Of a stretch of DNA of 64,000 nucleotides, positions 32,840 through 45,000 are shown piece by piece; the first letter of the stretch is position 1, and each line of letters opens with the position of its first letter. The notes beneath the pieces are model-generated. The model saw only the letters and a list, made by a program, of their open reading frames with translations, ran no database searches and was not told where the DNA came from. Where the stretch lies: positions 1-64,000 of the forward strand of contig JAFREE010000074.1 of NCBI GenBank assembly GCA_019400425.1, written 5' to 3'. The DNA comes from Hymenochaete sp. R1. Its lineage: Eukaryota > Basidiomycota > Agaricomycetes > Hymenochaetales > Hymenochaetaceae. The translations under genes and the position numbers were made by a program.

Positions 32840-33507
32840 CCGTCTATCTTATCGTCAAACAGTCGTAAAGAGGTCGTAAGTGGATGAAGTTTACGGTACC
32901 CTCAAGAAAGGGATGAGTGAGGGGAAAGAAGTGTGGCACACGTAACATTGAGTGGATCGCGAACTTTATAGGGAGAGAAACACATCCGTCCGACTTTCCG
33001 ACGAGGATGCTTATTTTCAGAAGTCGAGCCATGGAAAATGTCATGAGTAAGACGGAAAGAGCGCCGAGATGCCGGTGGCCAATTGATCGACAGCGCAGAT
33101 TACCATAAAAGGATATTATCCGCTTCTTTCGCAAAGCTCGTTATATCCACTTGTCATCGCTGGAATGCTGGTGACTGGGATGTGTTGGTCGAATTTCACA
33201 AGCAGCCGGTCGTTTCGCCGAAAAGAAAAGAAAATGGACTGCAGAGCCCACCGCCCGCAGTTTCAAGCGTCTCCCTGGAGGAATTGGTTACTGAGACTCT
33301 GATTCATCTGTCGTTGTGTGTATTTCAACCCCCGTTGGTGCCGACTGGTCAGTGGTCGTGATGAATGCTTCTCTCTCCAAATCCATTACTCCGCCAACGC
33401 GAGAGAAACTCCATGACGCATCACATTACAACCGCACTCTTTCCCACCGACGACTCAGACACTAGAACGGTCCACAGATAAGTTCTATTTCGCGCTACTT
33501 GACATCC
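32840..33507. promoter_or_regulatory. Divergent promoter region, MFS and aldo-keto reductase
   Basis: These 668 bp separate the two start codons, so both core promoters must lie here. I see no coding potential and no TATA box I would defend. Shared control of exporter and reductase is possible but inferred from position only. Confidence 0.4.
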
Positions 33508-35280
33508 ATGTCCTCCAAATACGTCTCGCCTCCCTTCGATATCGACGACGCAGACGGCACTGGCACTCGAGGGAAAAACAGGCCAAAAAACAACTTCTTC
33601 AAAAGCATTTTCCTCCGCATTTTCGCGTTCGTCTGCATCATGCTCCTCGCTCTCCGTGTTGTCCATCCCACCGCATTCAAAGCGCCCTCTTGGTATGGCT
33701 CCCTACGTCCTTTCACTCGACCTTTCGCCAGCCAGGTCTCATCTCTTCCGTCCCATTACACCCTACCCTCCGGCGACAAGATCCCATCTGTCGCTCTTGG
33801 TACGTACTGGACACACTTGTCATTATCCTTGCTGTCGACTCTATTGGCTCACCGTGTCGTTCGGAAGGCATGTGGAAGTCAGGAAACGGTGGGAAGGGCG
33901 AGGCGGCCAATGCAGTCAAGGCGAGTGACGTCATTTCCAGGATCTATTTTCAGCTCACTTACAAATCCGCGGATTTCGGGGCTTCGATTAATATTGGTTA
34001 TTCGTAATAAAAAATCTGCAGGCTGCCTTGAGCGCAGGATATCAGCACATCGATGATGCATGGGTATACCAGAACGAAGAGGAAGTTGGACAGGCAATCA
34101 AGGATAGCAATGTCAAGCGTTCTGATCTTTGGCTGACGTCTAAAGTGAGCGAGTCTATCAGGCATCTGCTCTTTGAAAATCCTTGATGCTCGGTTCAGTT
34201 GTGGAATAACGCTCATGCGCCAGAAGACGTCGAACCCGCGTTAGACGAATCCCTTAGGAAACTCCAGACGGATTATCTTGACCTTTACTTGATCCATTGG
34301 TGTGTCTAATCATATGACAGTATTGTATCTATCGGCATTTTCAACACCAATTTAGGCCCATCGCTTTCACGAAAACCAATAACAAGTACGATGGAAACCT
34401 GAGCAGTGACCCGTATCCGACATGGCAAAAACTCGAGGAGATGGTGGCTAAGGGTAAAGTGAAGAACATCGGTATTAGCAAGTACGTTCTGACAATTTTC
34501 CGTGCATGTCCTCGCTTCCATTCTTGCTGATGTCGCCCCTTTCTTTGATTAGCTTCAACATCCGACGGTGTGTCATTCTGATCATCAGACTCGCGTGTAA
34601 CCGGCCTGAATCGCACCTTTTTTTTAAAAATGCAAACGCTCAAACAGGATTCAAAACTTGACCGCGAATCCCCTCAAAGTCCAACCCGCTGTCCTTCAAG
34701 TTGAGTTGAGCTACTGGAATCCACAACCCGAGCTCGTCAAGGTCCGTAATCCCTCCACCATGTTTCCTTCTCCGGAACTTGTAATCGAACACGATTTAGT
34801 GGGCAAGAGAGAACGGCCTGATTGTCGAGGCGTATTCTCCGTTGGGAAGTAACAACCAAGTCAAGGAGACGCTGAACTTACCTGTGATGAAGAAAATCTC
34901 GTCTGAGACGGGACTGACACCGGCTCAAGTGGTCGTATCGTGGCATGTTCAACGCGGCGTGAGCTTTTCTTTCTTTTTTGTGAGAGTAGATAGCTTCGTA
35001 GATTCTGACGGACTTGCTTTCCATCTAAAAAGACTGTGGTACTTCCAAAGAGCGTCCACGCCGATCGAATCCAGGAGAATTTGAAAGGTACGTATCTAGC
35101 GAGACGGGCCATGTCCGAAGTTTGATGCATATCGTCACTTACACCAATGTAAATGTAGTGCAAGCCCTTCCGGACGACCTCTTCCAGGAATTGGAGGCGG
35201 CAGCGGCTTCGCATCCTCCGAAAAGGGTCGTCAACCCGAGCAAGAGCTGGGGACTTGATTTTGATATTTTTGATGACTGA
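33508..35280 (+). CDS. Membrane-anchored aldo-keto reductase, 379 aa
   Basis: There are 10 exons: 33508-33799, 33868-33920, 34022-34144, 34199-34299, 34356-34481, 34553-34567, 34648-34741, 34800-34958, 35033-35087, 35159-35280. It has the AKR (alpha/beta)8 fold with the catalytic tetrad Asp126 and Tyr131 ([11 protein letters not shown]), Lys156 (WLTSK) and His189 (YLIHWP). NISNF-like [16 protein letters not shown] and [15 protein letters not shown] are the usual NADP-binding blocks. It should reduce aldehydes or ketones with NADPH. An unusual N-terminal extension of about 90 residues contains a hydrophobic helix (about 32-51, [20 protein letters not shown]), so it is probably anchored in the ER or another membrane. 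Intron 2 is GC-AG (AAG|GCGAGT at 33920/33921); using a GT upstream would delete the conserved VK. It is divergent from the MFS gene. Confidence 0.9.
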
Positions 35281-35849
35281 TTTGGAGCTGGTGCTCTATC
35301 TCTCCTGTTCATTCGTTCGGAGTCGATTAGAGATCGCCTCCTTTTTCTGCTCACAATTCCATTGAACTCATTGCGTCAATTTTTTCCCTCGATTCCTGTG
35401 AAGCATTCCTAGTAAAATAGATTAAAAGTGGAAGAGACCTTTGAAAAGCCTTCGAGTCAATAACAAGTTGATAAGCTGCGGTTAGCTGCCAGTGAGAAGC
35501 CGAAGTAATAACAGTTGAGTGCATCCGAGTCGTTCCTAAAAGACCGGAACCAAATTATTCTTCGTAGTGACGTCGTAATTAGCAAGTTCATGAGAGCTGG
35601 TCTTTGCGTTGAAATAAGTGTTTGCGGCAAATCAAGGACTGTGAAGAGGAAGAGGAACTTGATGGAGGCTTGAACCAAAGCCACTAGTACTGCAATTTTT
35701 GAAAGATCGTGAGAGTTTTGGAATAACGACACGCGTGTGACTGTCACGCATGTCACGGAGACACAACCCCGCAATCTCGCGTTTCCGAATTCTTTAGTCC
35801 ATGCCTTCCTTTCTTTCTTACTCTCATATCCATCAAAATTCGGAACAGC
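35281..35849. other. Intergenic region
   Basis: 3' flank of the aldo-keto reductase and upstream DNA of the zinc-finger gene. Nothing else is seen. A minus-strand frame at 35457-35858 is not gene-like. Confidence 0.4.
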
Positions 35850-37831
35850 ATGAAACACCTCTATTCTCTCAGATCTACAAATACGCCAGGAGAAGAGGCC
35901 TTATCTGACTCTGCTGTATCTACTCCCGTTGTTGACCCTCCGATTTATGATAGTCCTTGTGATAATTCGACGGAAAATACTGGAGTAACCACAACCGCAT
36001 CTTTCGAGGCAGATGCGCTCCCCCAGCTCACACAAACGCTAAAAGTCACTGATGATCCTCAAAAGAGTCGGCCTGTCTATGATGCGGTCGCATCTCATGC
36101 CTTGGCGGTAGTGATAGAGCAAATCAAAAGAGAAATACATGCTCTTGTCACCGGTGATTATTTGGAAAATGAAGAGTCATCTTGGCCTATCCTGCTCGGA
36201 CACAGTGTGCTTCGTAGGAATGTGTCAGTCGCGCCATTTTTGAGCCGGATCGTCGAAGATACGAAAAGAATGGAGTTGGAATTTAAGAATGGAAATGGGA
36301 TTGCTCCTATAGAGGTAGGTAAATACGACTGAAATAATGTCTAGTGTATCTAATGTTTTCGTTTTCTTTCCTTATAGTCTAAGCCTTCAATAAACGAGCA
36401 GCGCGAGTTGAATCTTCTTAAAGACGCGTTGGAATTGGGGAACTCTCCGGTTTCAGCTTGCGAAGAGATCACTGCTTCAGCGCCGGAAACAGAATCTCTA
36501 TCACCCCTCGACTCCTTTTCTGCAGCAGATTCAGCTGAGCTGGGAACACAAGAATCCACCTCCGAACACACGCTTATAGGCTCCGCTACTCCGCCGGATT
36601 GCGCACCTTCTCCCAAGTCTACTCCGACTCCGAATCATGACTCGTCCAAGCCCGTGAACTTTTCTAAACGCGTCAATCCACGACGCACCGCTACCCAATC
36701 AAACCGAACTCGAGTGCAGCCAAAAAGAGCTGCGGTGCAACAGCAAAAGGCTGTTTTGGACATGACGAATAAGGAAACTCTCTATGACGCGAAAACACTT
36801 ACTTGCCTTGTGTGCAACAAGACTGTCAAAAAGAAAGTAACGCTGTATGACCATGTGAACATTCATACGGGAGAAAGTCGTGCGTATACCTTCGATTCCC
36901 TACAGTCACTTTTTTTCGATTCACTCATGACTTACTCTAGCTTATGTATGTGCTTATGAGGGATGCGGCAAGAAGTACAAGTTCAATACGGCCTGGAGGC
37001 GGCATAATATGGGGCATCTCGCTAAGAAACAACCCAAAGTTGAAGCCCCGATAGATCCGAATGAAGTGGCTGATGGAGAGTTGCCAACTCTTTCGTCAAA
37101 TGAGCACAGGACCAAAACGTGCGACGAATGTGGCGACTTGTTCAGCAGATTACAAAATCTGAGAGGCCATAAGCTGACGCATTTGAATGCTCGACGTACG
37201 TGTGTCGTATCATGTGAATTTACTTCTACTCGATCCTCAAACTCATTCCTTATTCCCAGCGTTAAAATGTAAATATGGGGATTGCAATTCAAGGTTCAAG
37301 AATTCCTCGACTCGCCGTGTCCATGAGCTCGCCCACCAAATGATGGAATCGTCACCCTCGACATCCGCGAGAGAAGCTAGCGTCAATGGCTTCGTCAAAA
37401 AGAAACGAGGCGCTCGACCTGACGACACGTATCGAACGAGTTCTATTGATGTTGGTACCGGCAAACGCAAAGCAGACGATTCCACTACGCCGGACTTTCC
37501 TCCTCGAAAGAGATCGAGGCGGCTCGAACCGAGCCCCTCTGATGAGGAGTCAGGGCCTTTAGACGAGGATAATGACGCTACGGAAGATGAGGACAAGTAC
37601 GACATTGTGTCGGAAGAAGAGGAGAATGAAGAGAATGAGGGGAAAGAGGAGAAAGAGGAGAATAAGGGGAGAGAGGAGAATGAGGAGGGAGTGGTAAATG
37701 AGGAGGATGCAGGTAACGAATCGTCGCTTTCGTCGCTTTCTTCGTGTCCCTCGAGCCCTGTGGGTTTCTCTGCACAAGACGAGTCCGAGAGCAGGATTGA
37801 TCCGGCTGAGCCTCTGCTCCTTCCGCCTTAA
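35850..37831 (+). CDS. C2H2 zinc-finger protein, four fingers, 596 aa
   Basis: Exons: 35850-36314, 36378-36876, 36941-37195, 37260-37831. All phases close. Four C2H2 fingers lie at about residues 298-435: CLVC...HVNIH with a TGE linker, CAYEGC...HNMGH (C-x4-C), CDEC...HKLTH and CKYGDC...HELAH. Introns separate fingers 1/2 and 3/4. The N-terminal 290 residues are acidic and Ser/Pro-rich, with a basic patch before the fingers (KRVNPRRTATQSNRTRVQPK). The C-terminus has a nuclear-localisation-like FPPRKRSRR and a long Glu-rich tract (EEEENEENEGKEEKEENK). It is a probable DNA-binding nuclear regulator with acidic regions; the target genes are unknown. It lies between the reductase and a P450. Confidence 0.88.
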
Positions 37832-38652
37832 TTCTAGCTTCACGTTTCTATCCGCACCCCCACCCCCTTCTTCTATTGAATTTGCGATATTCATTAGTCA
37901 TCTTCAGTTTCGTCGTTTCCAATGCACGAAGTCAATTCGTGATTTGCGTTTCCGGGTAACGGAATGACGAGTACTTATAATTTCTTGTATTTTATTTTTC
38001 TTTCGGTTCCAAAGGACGAACTGTTTAGAAATCTTCGCACTTGTACGTTTTACTGATGTCAATCATAATAATTTGTGGTAACTAGTGTACCGCGTAACAA
38101 GTCATCTGGAGAAAATCCTGAAATTGTAGCTAGTTCTTTAGGAAATCCGCATATTTTACGTTCGAAGTGTTGTATATAGTTTAAAGTAAACATGCTGATA
38201 GAAAGTCATTTGAATACGTACAAGGCTAACAAACATGCCGTGACAAGGGCTTACCTCTTGAACAGCTACTCTCATTACGATGAGTTGCGCCGGGCAATTT
38301 CGGGAGATTTTAAAGACAATAATGGTATCTTAAGCGGGTTTCGGCTTCAAGCTTGTAGATCCCTTGAGAACAGGCAATTGCAAAAAGTTCATAGCCCAGA
38401 AGATTTCTAACGTCGGTGCATTGGAAAGCAGCAAAATACGGCAGTAAATGAGACTTGGGTTTAACATTCAATTACTCATATATATATGGTGTGTTTACAA
38501 GCAAGAATCAAACAGATTCGAATTCAAGAATAATCAAACTACTAGCATTGCAACTTAATCCATACCTTCAAGGTGGCTCACACCCACCCACCCACCCCGT
38601 TCTTCTTCGTTCAAGAATTGTCTATTGCTCCCATGTCTACTAAACGGGAAAG
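37832..38652. other. Convergent intergenic region
   Basis: The 3' flanks of the zinc-finger gene (+) and the second P450 (-) meet here. It is AT-rich with short frames only. A cccacccacccacccc run lies at about 38582-38598. Confidence 0.4.
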
Positions 38653-40917
38653 TTAACCCAAAATTGAGACTTTCAGCGGGAGCTGCGGCTTTAGACCCTT
38701 GGCTCCCTTGAGTACGGGAGACTGCAAGAAACTCATGGCCCAAAAGATCTCCTTCTCGCTTGGGGCGAACGAGAATCTATCCAACAGTACAGTCAGAACA
38801 AGTTCTATATCGAAATGAGTATGCAATATATATGCTTTATTTGGAAGTTACGCACTGAGCTCCATCTCCGCGAACTTGAAACCGCTGAAAAACCGTCAAA
38901 ATGCGACTTTCGTAATTGCGAGTGGGTTGTGAATAGATAATGAACTCACATGCACGCCCGACCGCCAGCGGAGAAAGTCATCCTAAAGGTATGTGAGCAT
39001 TACATTCGACTTTCGCATCAACTAGACGATTCTCACAAGTTCGCATATGCTCCAGGAACTTTCGCGTTTATCAACCTCTCCGGCAACGGCTCGAGCCATC
39101 TCTCGGGCCTCCACACCTCCGCATCTTCACCCCAAAGCTCCTTACTCCGATTGATATTCCAAATTGAGATCACAATACCCGTGTTCTTCTTGACGTAAAC
39201 CTCTTTCATCTCTTCACCATCTACCCCAATGATAGGTTGTGCGAAGGGAAGAATAATGTCTTGGCGAGAAGTTCGGACAAGTTGAGCGACAGGAGGGAAG
39301 ACTCGAAGTGTTTCGCGACAGACCGCGTCCAAATATGGCAGAGACATAAGCGTATCGTATTGGAGGTCGCCGCCGCATTCTGCCCGAGCGGTCTGAATTT
39401 CTTGTCGCAGTTTGTTCTGAACCTCTGGGTTCTGGGATAACTGGTGCAATACACGAGTAAGGGCCCCGGACGTGGTATCATGGCCGGCGAAAATTAAGAG
39501 ACTATGCAATGTTCGAATCGTCTGTAAGTGTACGAAAGACCTTTGACATACCTCATTTGACCAATAAGTTCGTCTTCTTCCAATCTGTCTTCCTTCTCCG
39601 CATCCATATTCGCTCTCACTAGGGCTACGTTAGCATATCTGTGGGAGATCTGATTTTGGAGACGGACTCAAGACACTCATAATATCTCTACCCATGCCAA
39701 CCTGCTTCACTACCTCCTCGTCTCCCTCGGCCAAAGCGATCTTCTTCTTGTTGTAAATCGAAGTCGAAGTACGGAACATTACGTCTGTGATTACACGCAT
39801 ACTTTGGATCAGCTCCGAGGGGACAAAGTCCAAGGCTTTCTTGCGGAACTCCGGGGATCCGATGTGAACTAAAAATGGGAGAAATTGACGGTGCATAAAT
39901 AACTTGAAGTTCGTCGGGCTTATACGTGTGTCAATCCATGAGCTCTTGAAACCAGAGTGATCCGACGTACCTGAAAACCTTGATAGCCTCGCTGTATTCA
40001 TTCGTTACATTCTCGTCAAGAGCGTCGAAGGAATAGCCGAGACCGCCAATTCCGATATACTGAAGAGCGGCTCGAGACATCCAGCTGATCACGTTGATCT
40101 CCTTCTCCCCTGAACGTATTTTTTCCTCGAAAATACCGGCCAGCTTGACAGCAAAGTGGTCAGATATGGGCTAATTAATCATTGTCGAACACCTTACTTG
40201 ATGAGCTATCGGGTAGAAGATGGGGATGAGCCCACGCATGTGCCTCATGGAAAAAACGGGATTAAGCATTTTCCTTTGCTTCCGGTGGCCAGCTCCTGCA
40301 AAATAAATGAGTCTTACGTCTATTGATTTTGATGCTACTAAAAATAGTTACCATGTTTCGAGAAAAGATTGGGTCCGAATACAAGCCTAGTCGTTCTTTT
40401 GAACAAATCATCCAATATGTAAGACACCGAAATATCTGGCATGATTCGATAACCCACTCAACAAACTGCGAAGGCTCCTCATACACATCCATATCTTTTA
40501 CAAGAATGTGATACATCGCCAATGGATCCTTCACGTACAGTTGCTGATCCTACGAAAAAAGCCCATTATAAGGTATAATTATTGCGGCGTTAAAGACTGT
40601 AAAACTCGGACACGCACCCCGAAGAGCATGTTCAACTTAACGACACTCCCGAACTTCTTGCCGAGCATTTCATGAAACTCCCACCCCTGGCGGTCAAACA
40701 CTTGATGAAAGTTACCTATAACCATTCATTTCAAGTTGATGAACAACAAACTGACTGGAACAAGAGCGAAGAGAAGAGACATACCTTTCCACCAACTCGT
40801 CGACCTCGGACCAGGTACATTCGAAAGTGACGACTTGATGACGTAAGGTCTTAAAACGAACCATACCGCATACGATAACGCAGTGAGCGCAAGAGCTTGA
40901 ACTATTGTGACAGCCAT
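38653..40917 (-). CDS. Cytochrome P450 monooxygenase, 541 aa
   Basis: There are 12 exons: 38653-38804, 38856-38884, 38950-38982, 39037-39501, 39552-39618, 39668-39918, 39971-40143, 40198-40295, 40352-40386, 40458-40549, 40618-40715, 40785-40917. An N-terminal hydrophobic anchor (VQALALTALSYAVWFVL) and a short hinge NVPGPR open the protein. The C-helix is HRKQRKMLNPVFS, the I-helix AGHDTTSGAL, the K-helix CRETLRVFPP, the PERF equivalent PERWLEP, and the heme loop FSAGGRACIGFKFAEMEL with Cys481. It ends GLKPQLPLKVSIL. The heme loop is split over two small exons. It is an ER-bound oxidase of a class common in Agaricomycetes. It differs clearly from the 22.7 kb P450, so the two are not recent duplicates. 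Tandem acceptors 6 nt apart (39624 and 39618) could add two residues. Confidence 0.92.
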
Positions 40918-42007
40918 TGTTGACGAGTAGGGGCAAAGGGAAAGTTGAAGAGTAATTAGAATGAAAGACGACGTCACTTCTCTGCTTGATTATATACCAT
41001 GCGCTGCCCGTGGGCCGAGAAGCATTGGTGAGAGTTAACAATGTGTCCGTGCACATTCACGCCCACGTTCACACCACATCGATTGAATCTACAGGTTATG
41101 GTTATGCAAACTGGGCCAAGTCACCGACCGATGCCTCCGTCTGGCACATTCCACTCTGACGGTTCGGAACCAATTCTTTTGACGTGAACATATATGAGGC
41201 ACGTCCGAGAAGAACGAACACGTATTGTGAAAAGCGAATCCGGTTGCTTCATTTGGGTATTAAAAAGTCAACATTGTTCGAGTATTGCGCGTTTGTGTCG
41301 GGCCTCTGTTATTTGCTGATTTCCGACAGGTATGTAAGTCATTTAAATGCCAGGATGGTTGTGGGGATCGGTGCCGGTGGCAATGTCCGGATTCGTGAAC
41401 ATTTTGACGGCAAAAGCGAGTGTTATCACACAAAGTCTTTAACACCTCTATTGACCATACGTGTGGTGATGACAGACTCATTAAGGCCTTCGACAAATCG
41501 CATTGGCAATGCGTGGAGTTTGGAGAGAGAACGGCCGAGAAAAGCGGTACACGGAGCGTACACCTCGCAACGTTCACGTATACCGCGATTTGGCGGCGAG
41601 TGTCCTTCGATACACGGATTTGAACGAGTAGGTCATGAGACTTGAGCTTCTAATCGGTGGAGTGCGGCCCTCCCTTCGGATGCACAAGAAGCTAGGCCGC
41701 GGATTTGCCGTAAACGCGAAGATACTTCGGAGTTACGAAGACATTTTTCATGGTTCGAATGCACTACTAACGAGCAGCGATTGTTACATCCGAGGAGCAG
41801 AGCGATGAGAATGAGAGCGGGATAACCTATTTTTGGAAACGCCCAGCACTTGCGCCATAAAATATCAGACTGTACAGCAAACAGATTCAATATGAAAAAT
41901 CGTACCAACGAGCATTGAGACTGAATTAACAAAGCATAAAATAGCATATAAAACATACAAGATTTCCTGTTCTTTAGTCTGGACGTGTACCCATATTAAA
42001 TGCTCTA
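40918..42007. other. Intergenic region
   Basis: Upstream DNA of the second P450 and 3' flank of the sterol glucosyltransferase. A GTG-started frame at 41184-41645 and its antisense are open but resemble nothing I know. I see no supported gene. Confidence 0.4.
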
Positions 42008-45000
42008 TCAATCTAGTTCTGTTCTTGTCCGACCCGCGCGATCTAAATAGGTATAAATAGCTCGGACAGCGTCCCGAACTCCATTCTCCTATGTGTGTTA
42101 GAAAGAAATGAGTTACTCTAGACTACTATATATGTTCACATTTCAGATAGGCGTACCTCTCTGATATTCTCACCAACGGTCGCCGCCCTTTCCTTCATAA
42201 ATCTAGGGCATGAATTCAGTAGATAACTCAGAGTAATGGATAGAAGTACAAACCTGTCAGTCGTCGCTTTTCGTAATGCATTAGAAAGTTCGTTAGAATG
42301 GAGACTCGAGATTCTCATTCCGGCACCGATTTTCTGGACTCTCGATGCCCAAAAGAATTGGTCACTGATTTATATAGAGCAAGGTGTCAGGCAACAAAAT
42401 TCAACGACCGTATCTGCGAAGAAGCGCACCCAAACCAAGGTTTAATCAACGTCGGAATACCCGCCCGTAGACTTGCCCCCGTTGTCCCCGCGCCACCATG
42501 ATGGAGAGCCGCATCTACCTTCGGAAAAAGCCAGCTGCACATACATAGTTTTGTCAATGTGCGAATAATGAAAACGAATAAATGAAAATTTAACAAAATA
42601 CTCACTCATGCGGGACTTTATCAAGCTGAGAGCCAAGAAGAGAGGAGATCTCAATAAGGTTTCAGTGAATTAAAGTGATATAATAGACTGACTGAATAGC
42701 ATTCTGGGGGAAATTCGATTTCCGGGTCGTCTGCTTTACTCATACGTGCCGACCAACCTTTTGAAATGATTGCTCGTACGTCACTTTTCAAGACGGCTTT
42801 AATAACGTTCTTCGTCATAGCTGTCGGATTTGGAACAGTTATACTGCCAAAGCCAATATACACGATAGCTTTCTGGTCAGCCCTAGCTTTCGCCATCCAT
42901 TCCAGAAGGCTTTGAGGAGGTGACCAGCCTAAATCCGGGTTATCTAAAAACCAGCTATAACAGAAAGAATAGTGAGCGCTGGATTACTTCCGAGGCCATC
43001 AAAGCGACTTACTACCCAGAGATCGTGATTGCATCACCCCAGTCTAGCGGTTTCGGGACGACCGAAGGCGAAAAATTATAAATGAATGGGATTTTGGACT
43101 GAACAAGGTGATTCATGTCGGTATTTTTCAGTCCTAATGTATTTCGACGCCATCGATTAATTTGGCCAGATGTAGCTGACCAAAAGACATTATCAAAAAG
43201 AACATAGCTGCAAATATGTAAGACTACGAGCGCATGGTAGTAAAAAGAAAACATACGTTGAGGCATTAAAGTGGGCCAGTTCTACGGGTGGACTAAGGAA
43301 AGGTTGAGGGAAAGCGGTCGTTCTACGGCCAACATGAGTTTCGAATAAGAAATTTCAATAGAAACTGCTCACTTTGTCCATGGCATCGTAAAAGTTCTGA
43401 AGTAGGGGATATCTAAAAAAGGTACGTGTAAGTTTGATCGCGTATGACCTGTCACTGGATTTGGCGCACTACGGGCTTCTGCAATGTGCACTCCGGCCAT
43501 CGCAGAAGGGCTCTCTAAAAGGACATCGGCATCTTTGCAACACTCCCAGGAGTCGACGAGGACTAGTCGAATGTGAATTACAATCCAAACTGAGACATAA
43601 TATTTACTTACGATCATCAAGCCAACTCCGGAAGCTACCCAGGCTTTCTTTAAAGAATTGCGGTGAAAACATCTGAAAAGTGGAATTAACGTTAACAATC
43701 CCGTAATCAATGTAAGAGAAACTTACTTTATGCTCCACACTCAATTTCATCAATGCACCAGGATCTCCTCCCGCAGTTCGATGCCTTACGCCCCAGCCCT
43801 CAATCCAGTCCTTGTACTCCGCATGCGTGACTATAGTCACAACGTTTCCTACTCGCATCAGCTCCTGGGCCAACGCGATGTACGGTTGAACATCGCCTCT
43901 GCTTCCAATGGTCAAACAAACGAAATGCTTGGGGGGCTGGTGAGGGACCATCGATGCGGGCAAATTGATCACTTTGGGAAGAAATGGAAGAGCTTCTTTG
44001 GGGAAAGCGTGGCGACGAACGCGGTCGAAAGTATAGGAGAGCGGCGAGAGAATGTGTGAGGCAACTGCACCACTGATTCCTTGGTTTAAGCCGTCTTCAG
44101 GAAGCGGAGATTCTTCTTTCGTGGGTGTCATGCTGGGCGACTCGGTGAGAAGGCCGTTCATGATCTTGTTTTGCGACGACGAATCAATAGTCGTGCTTGA
44201 CACCGACGAGGAGCTCTTCATTGTGCTTGCCTTACGAGCACTGTAGCTCGCAATACTATCCCTCACGCGATTCAACACCTCGTCCCTTCTTTCTGCTGAT
44301 AGGAAGTCGAAATATATCGAAGGTCGTTCCCGAAGATCAAGTATAAGGCCGAAAATATGCGGTATGTACCTTTTATTCCGTCGTGCGCCCGCGACTTTGC
44401 CAATAGGAAAGCGGTATTTCGTGTCTGTGAATGAGCATGTTTTCGTCCAATATCCAATATAGTGCGTTGAAATGACGAAGTAGCCTGTTGATGCAATGCT
44501 TCGAGTGATACGAGCTCGAGTATCTGCCACAATCCGGTGTTACAGAATGCACAAACACGAAATATATGAATTCTTACACCATAGGTCCCCTTCCTCGCCC
44601 AACGAAAGTGCATTTCGGATCGCGTCCTCTTTATCGTCCTCTACCTTCCTCGATTCCCTCCTGGTCTCCACAAAACTCAGCGCTCCGAAATCTACAATGA
44701 CCTTCGGCAACACCCTCTTCCGTAATCTCACCCGCATAGTCTGCATCCGTTCCCTGGACTTCGCCTTCTCGACAAGCTCTCCAAACCCTTCCCAAACTTC
44801 CAATTTGGCAATGCTACTCAATTCAAGCTTTCGTCCGGTTAAGTCGAGAACATCGTCCTCAGAAGATGGATGCGAGTCAGAGCTGGTGTCGGTATCGGTT
44901 CCACTATGCTCCGATAAGCTGGTCTTTACACGGCCCGATGACAACTCAACGGACAACATGGCAGCAAACTTTACGATTCGGTTCGTCCGAATGGTGAACG

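Noticed and set aside
41184..41956. Overlapping frames of 153 (+) and 107 (-) codons
   Set aside because: They overlap antisense, the plus frame begins with GTG, and neither has recognisable content or splice support.
44351..44370. Intron after GARRNK in the sterol glucosyltransferase
   Set aside because: A GTACAT donor is present, but the frame stays open through [13 protein letters not shown] into conserved sequence, and no acceptor gives a reasonable length.
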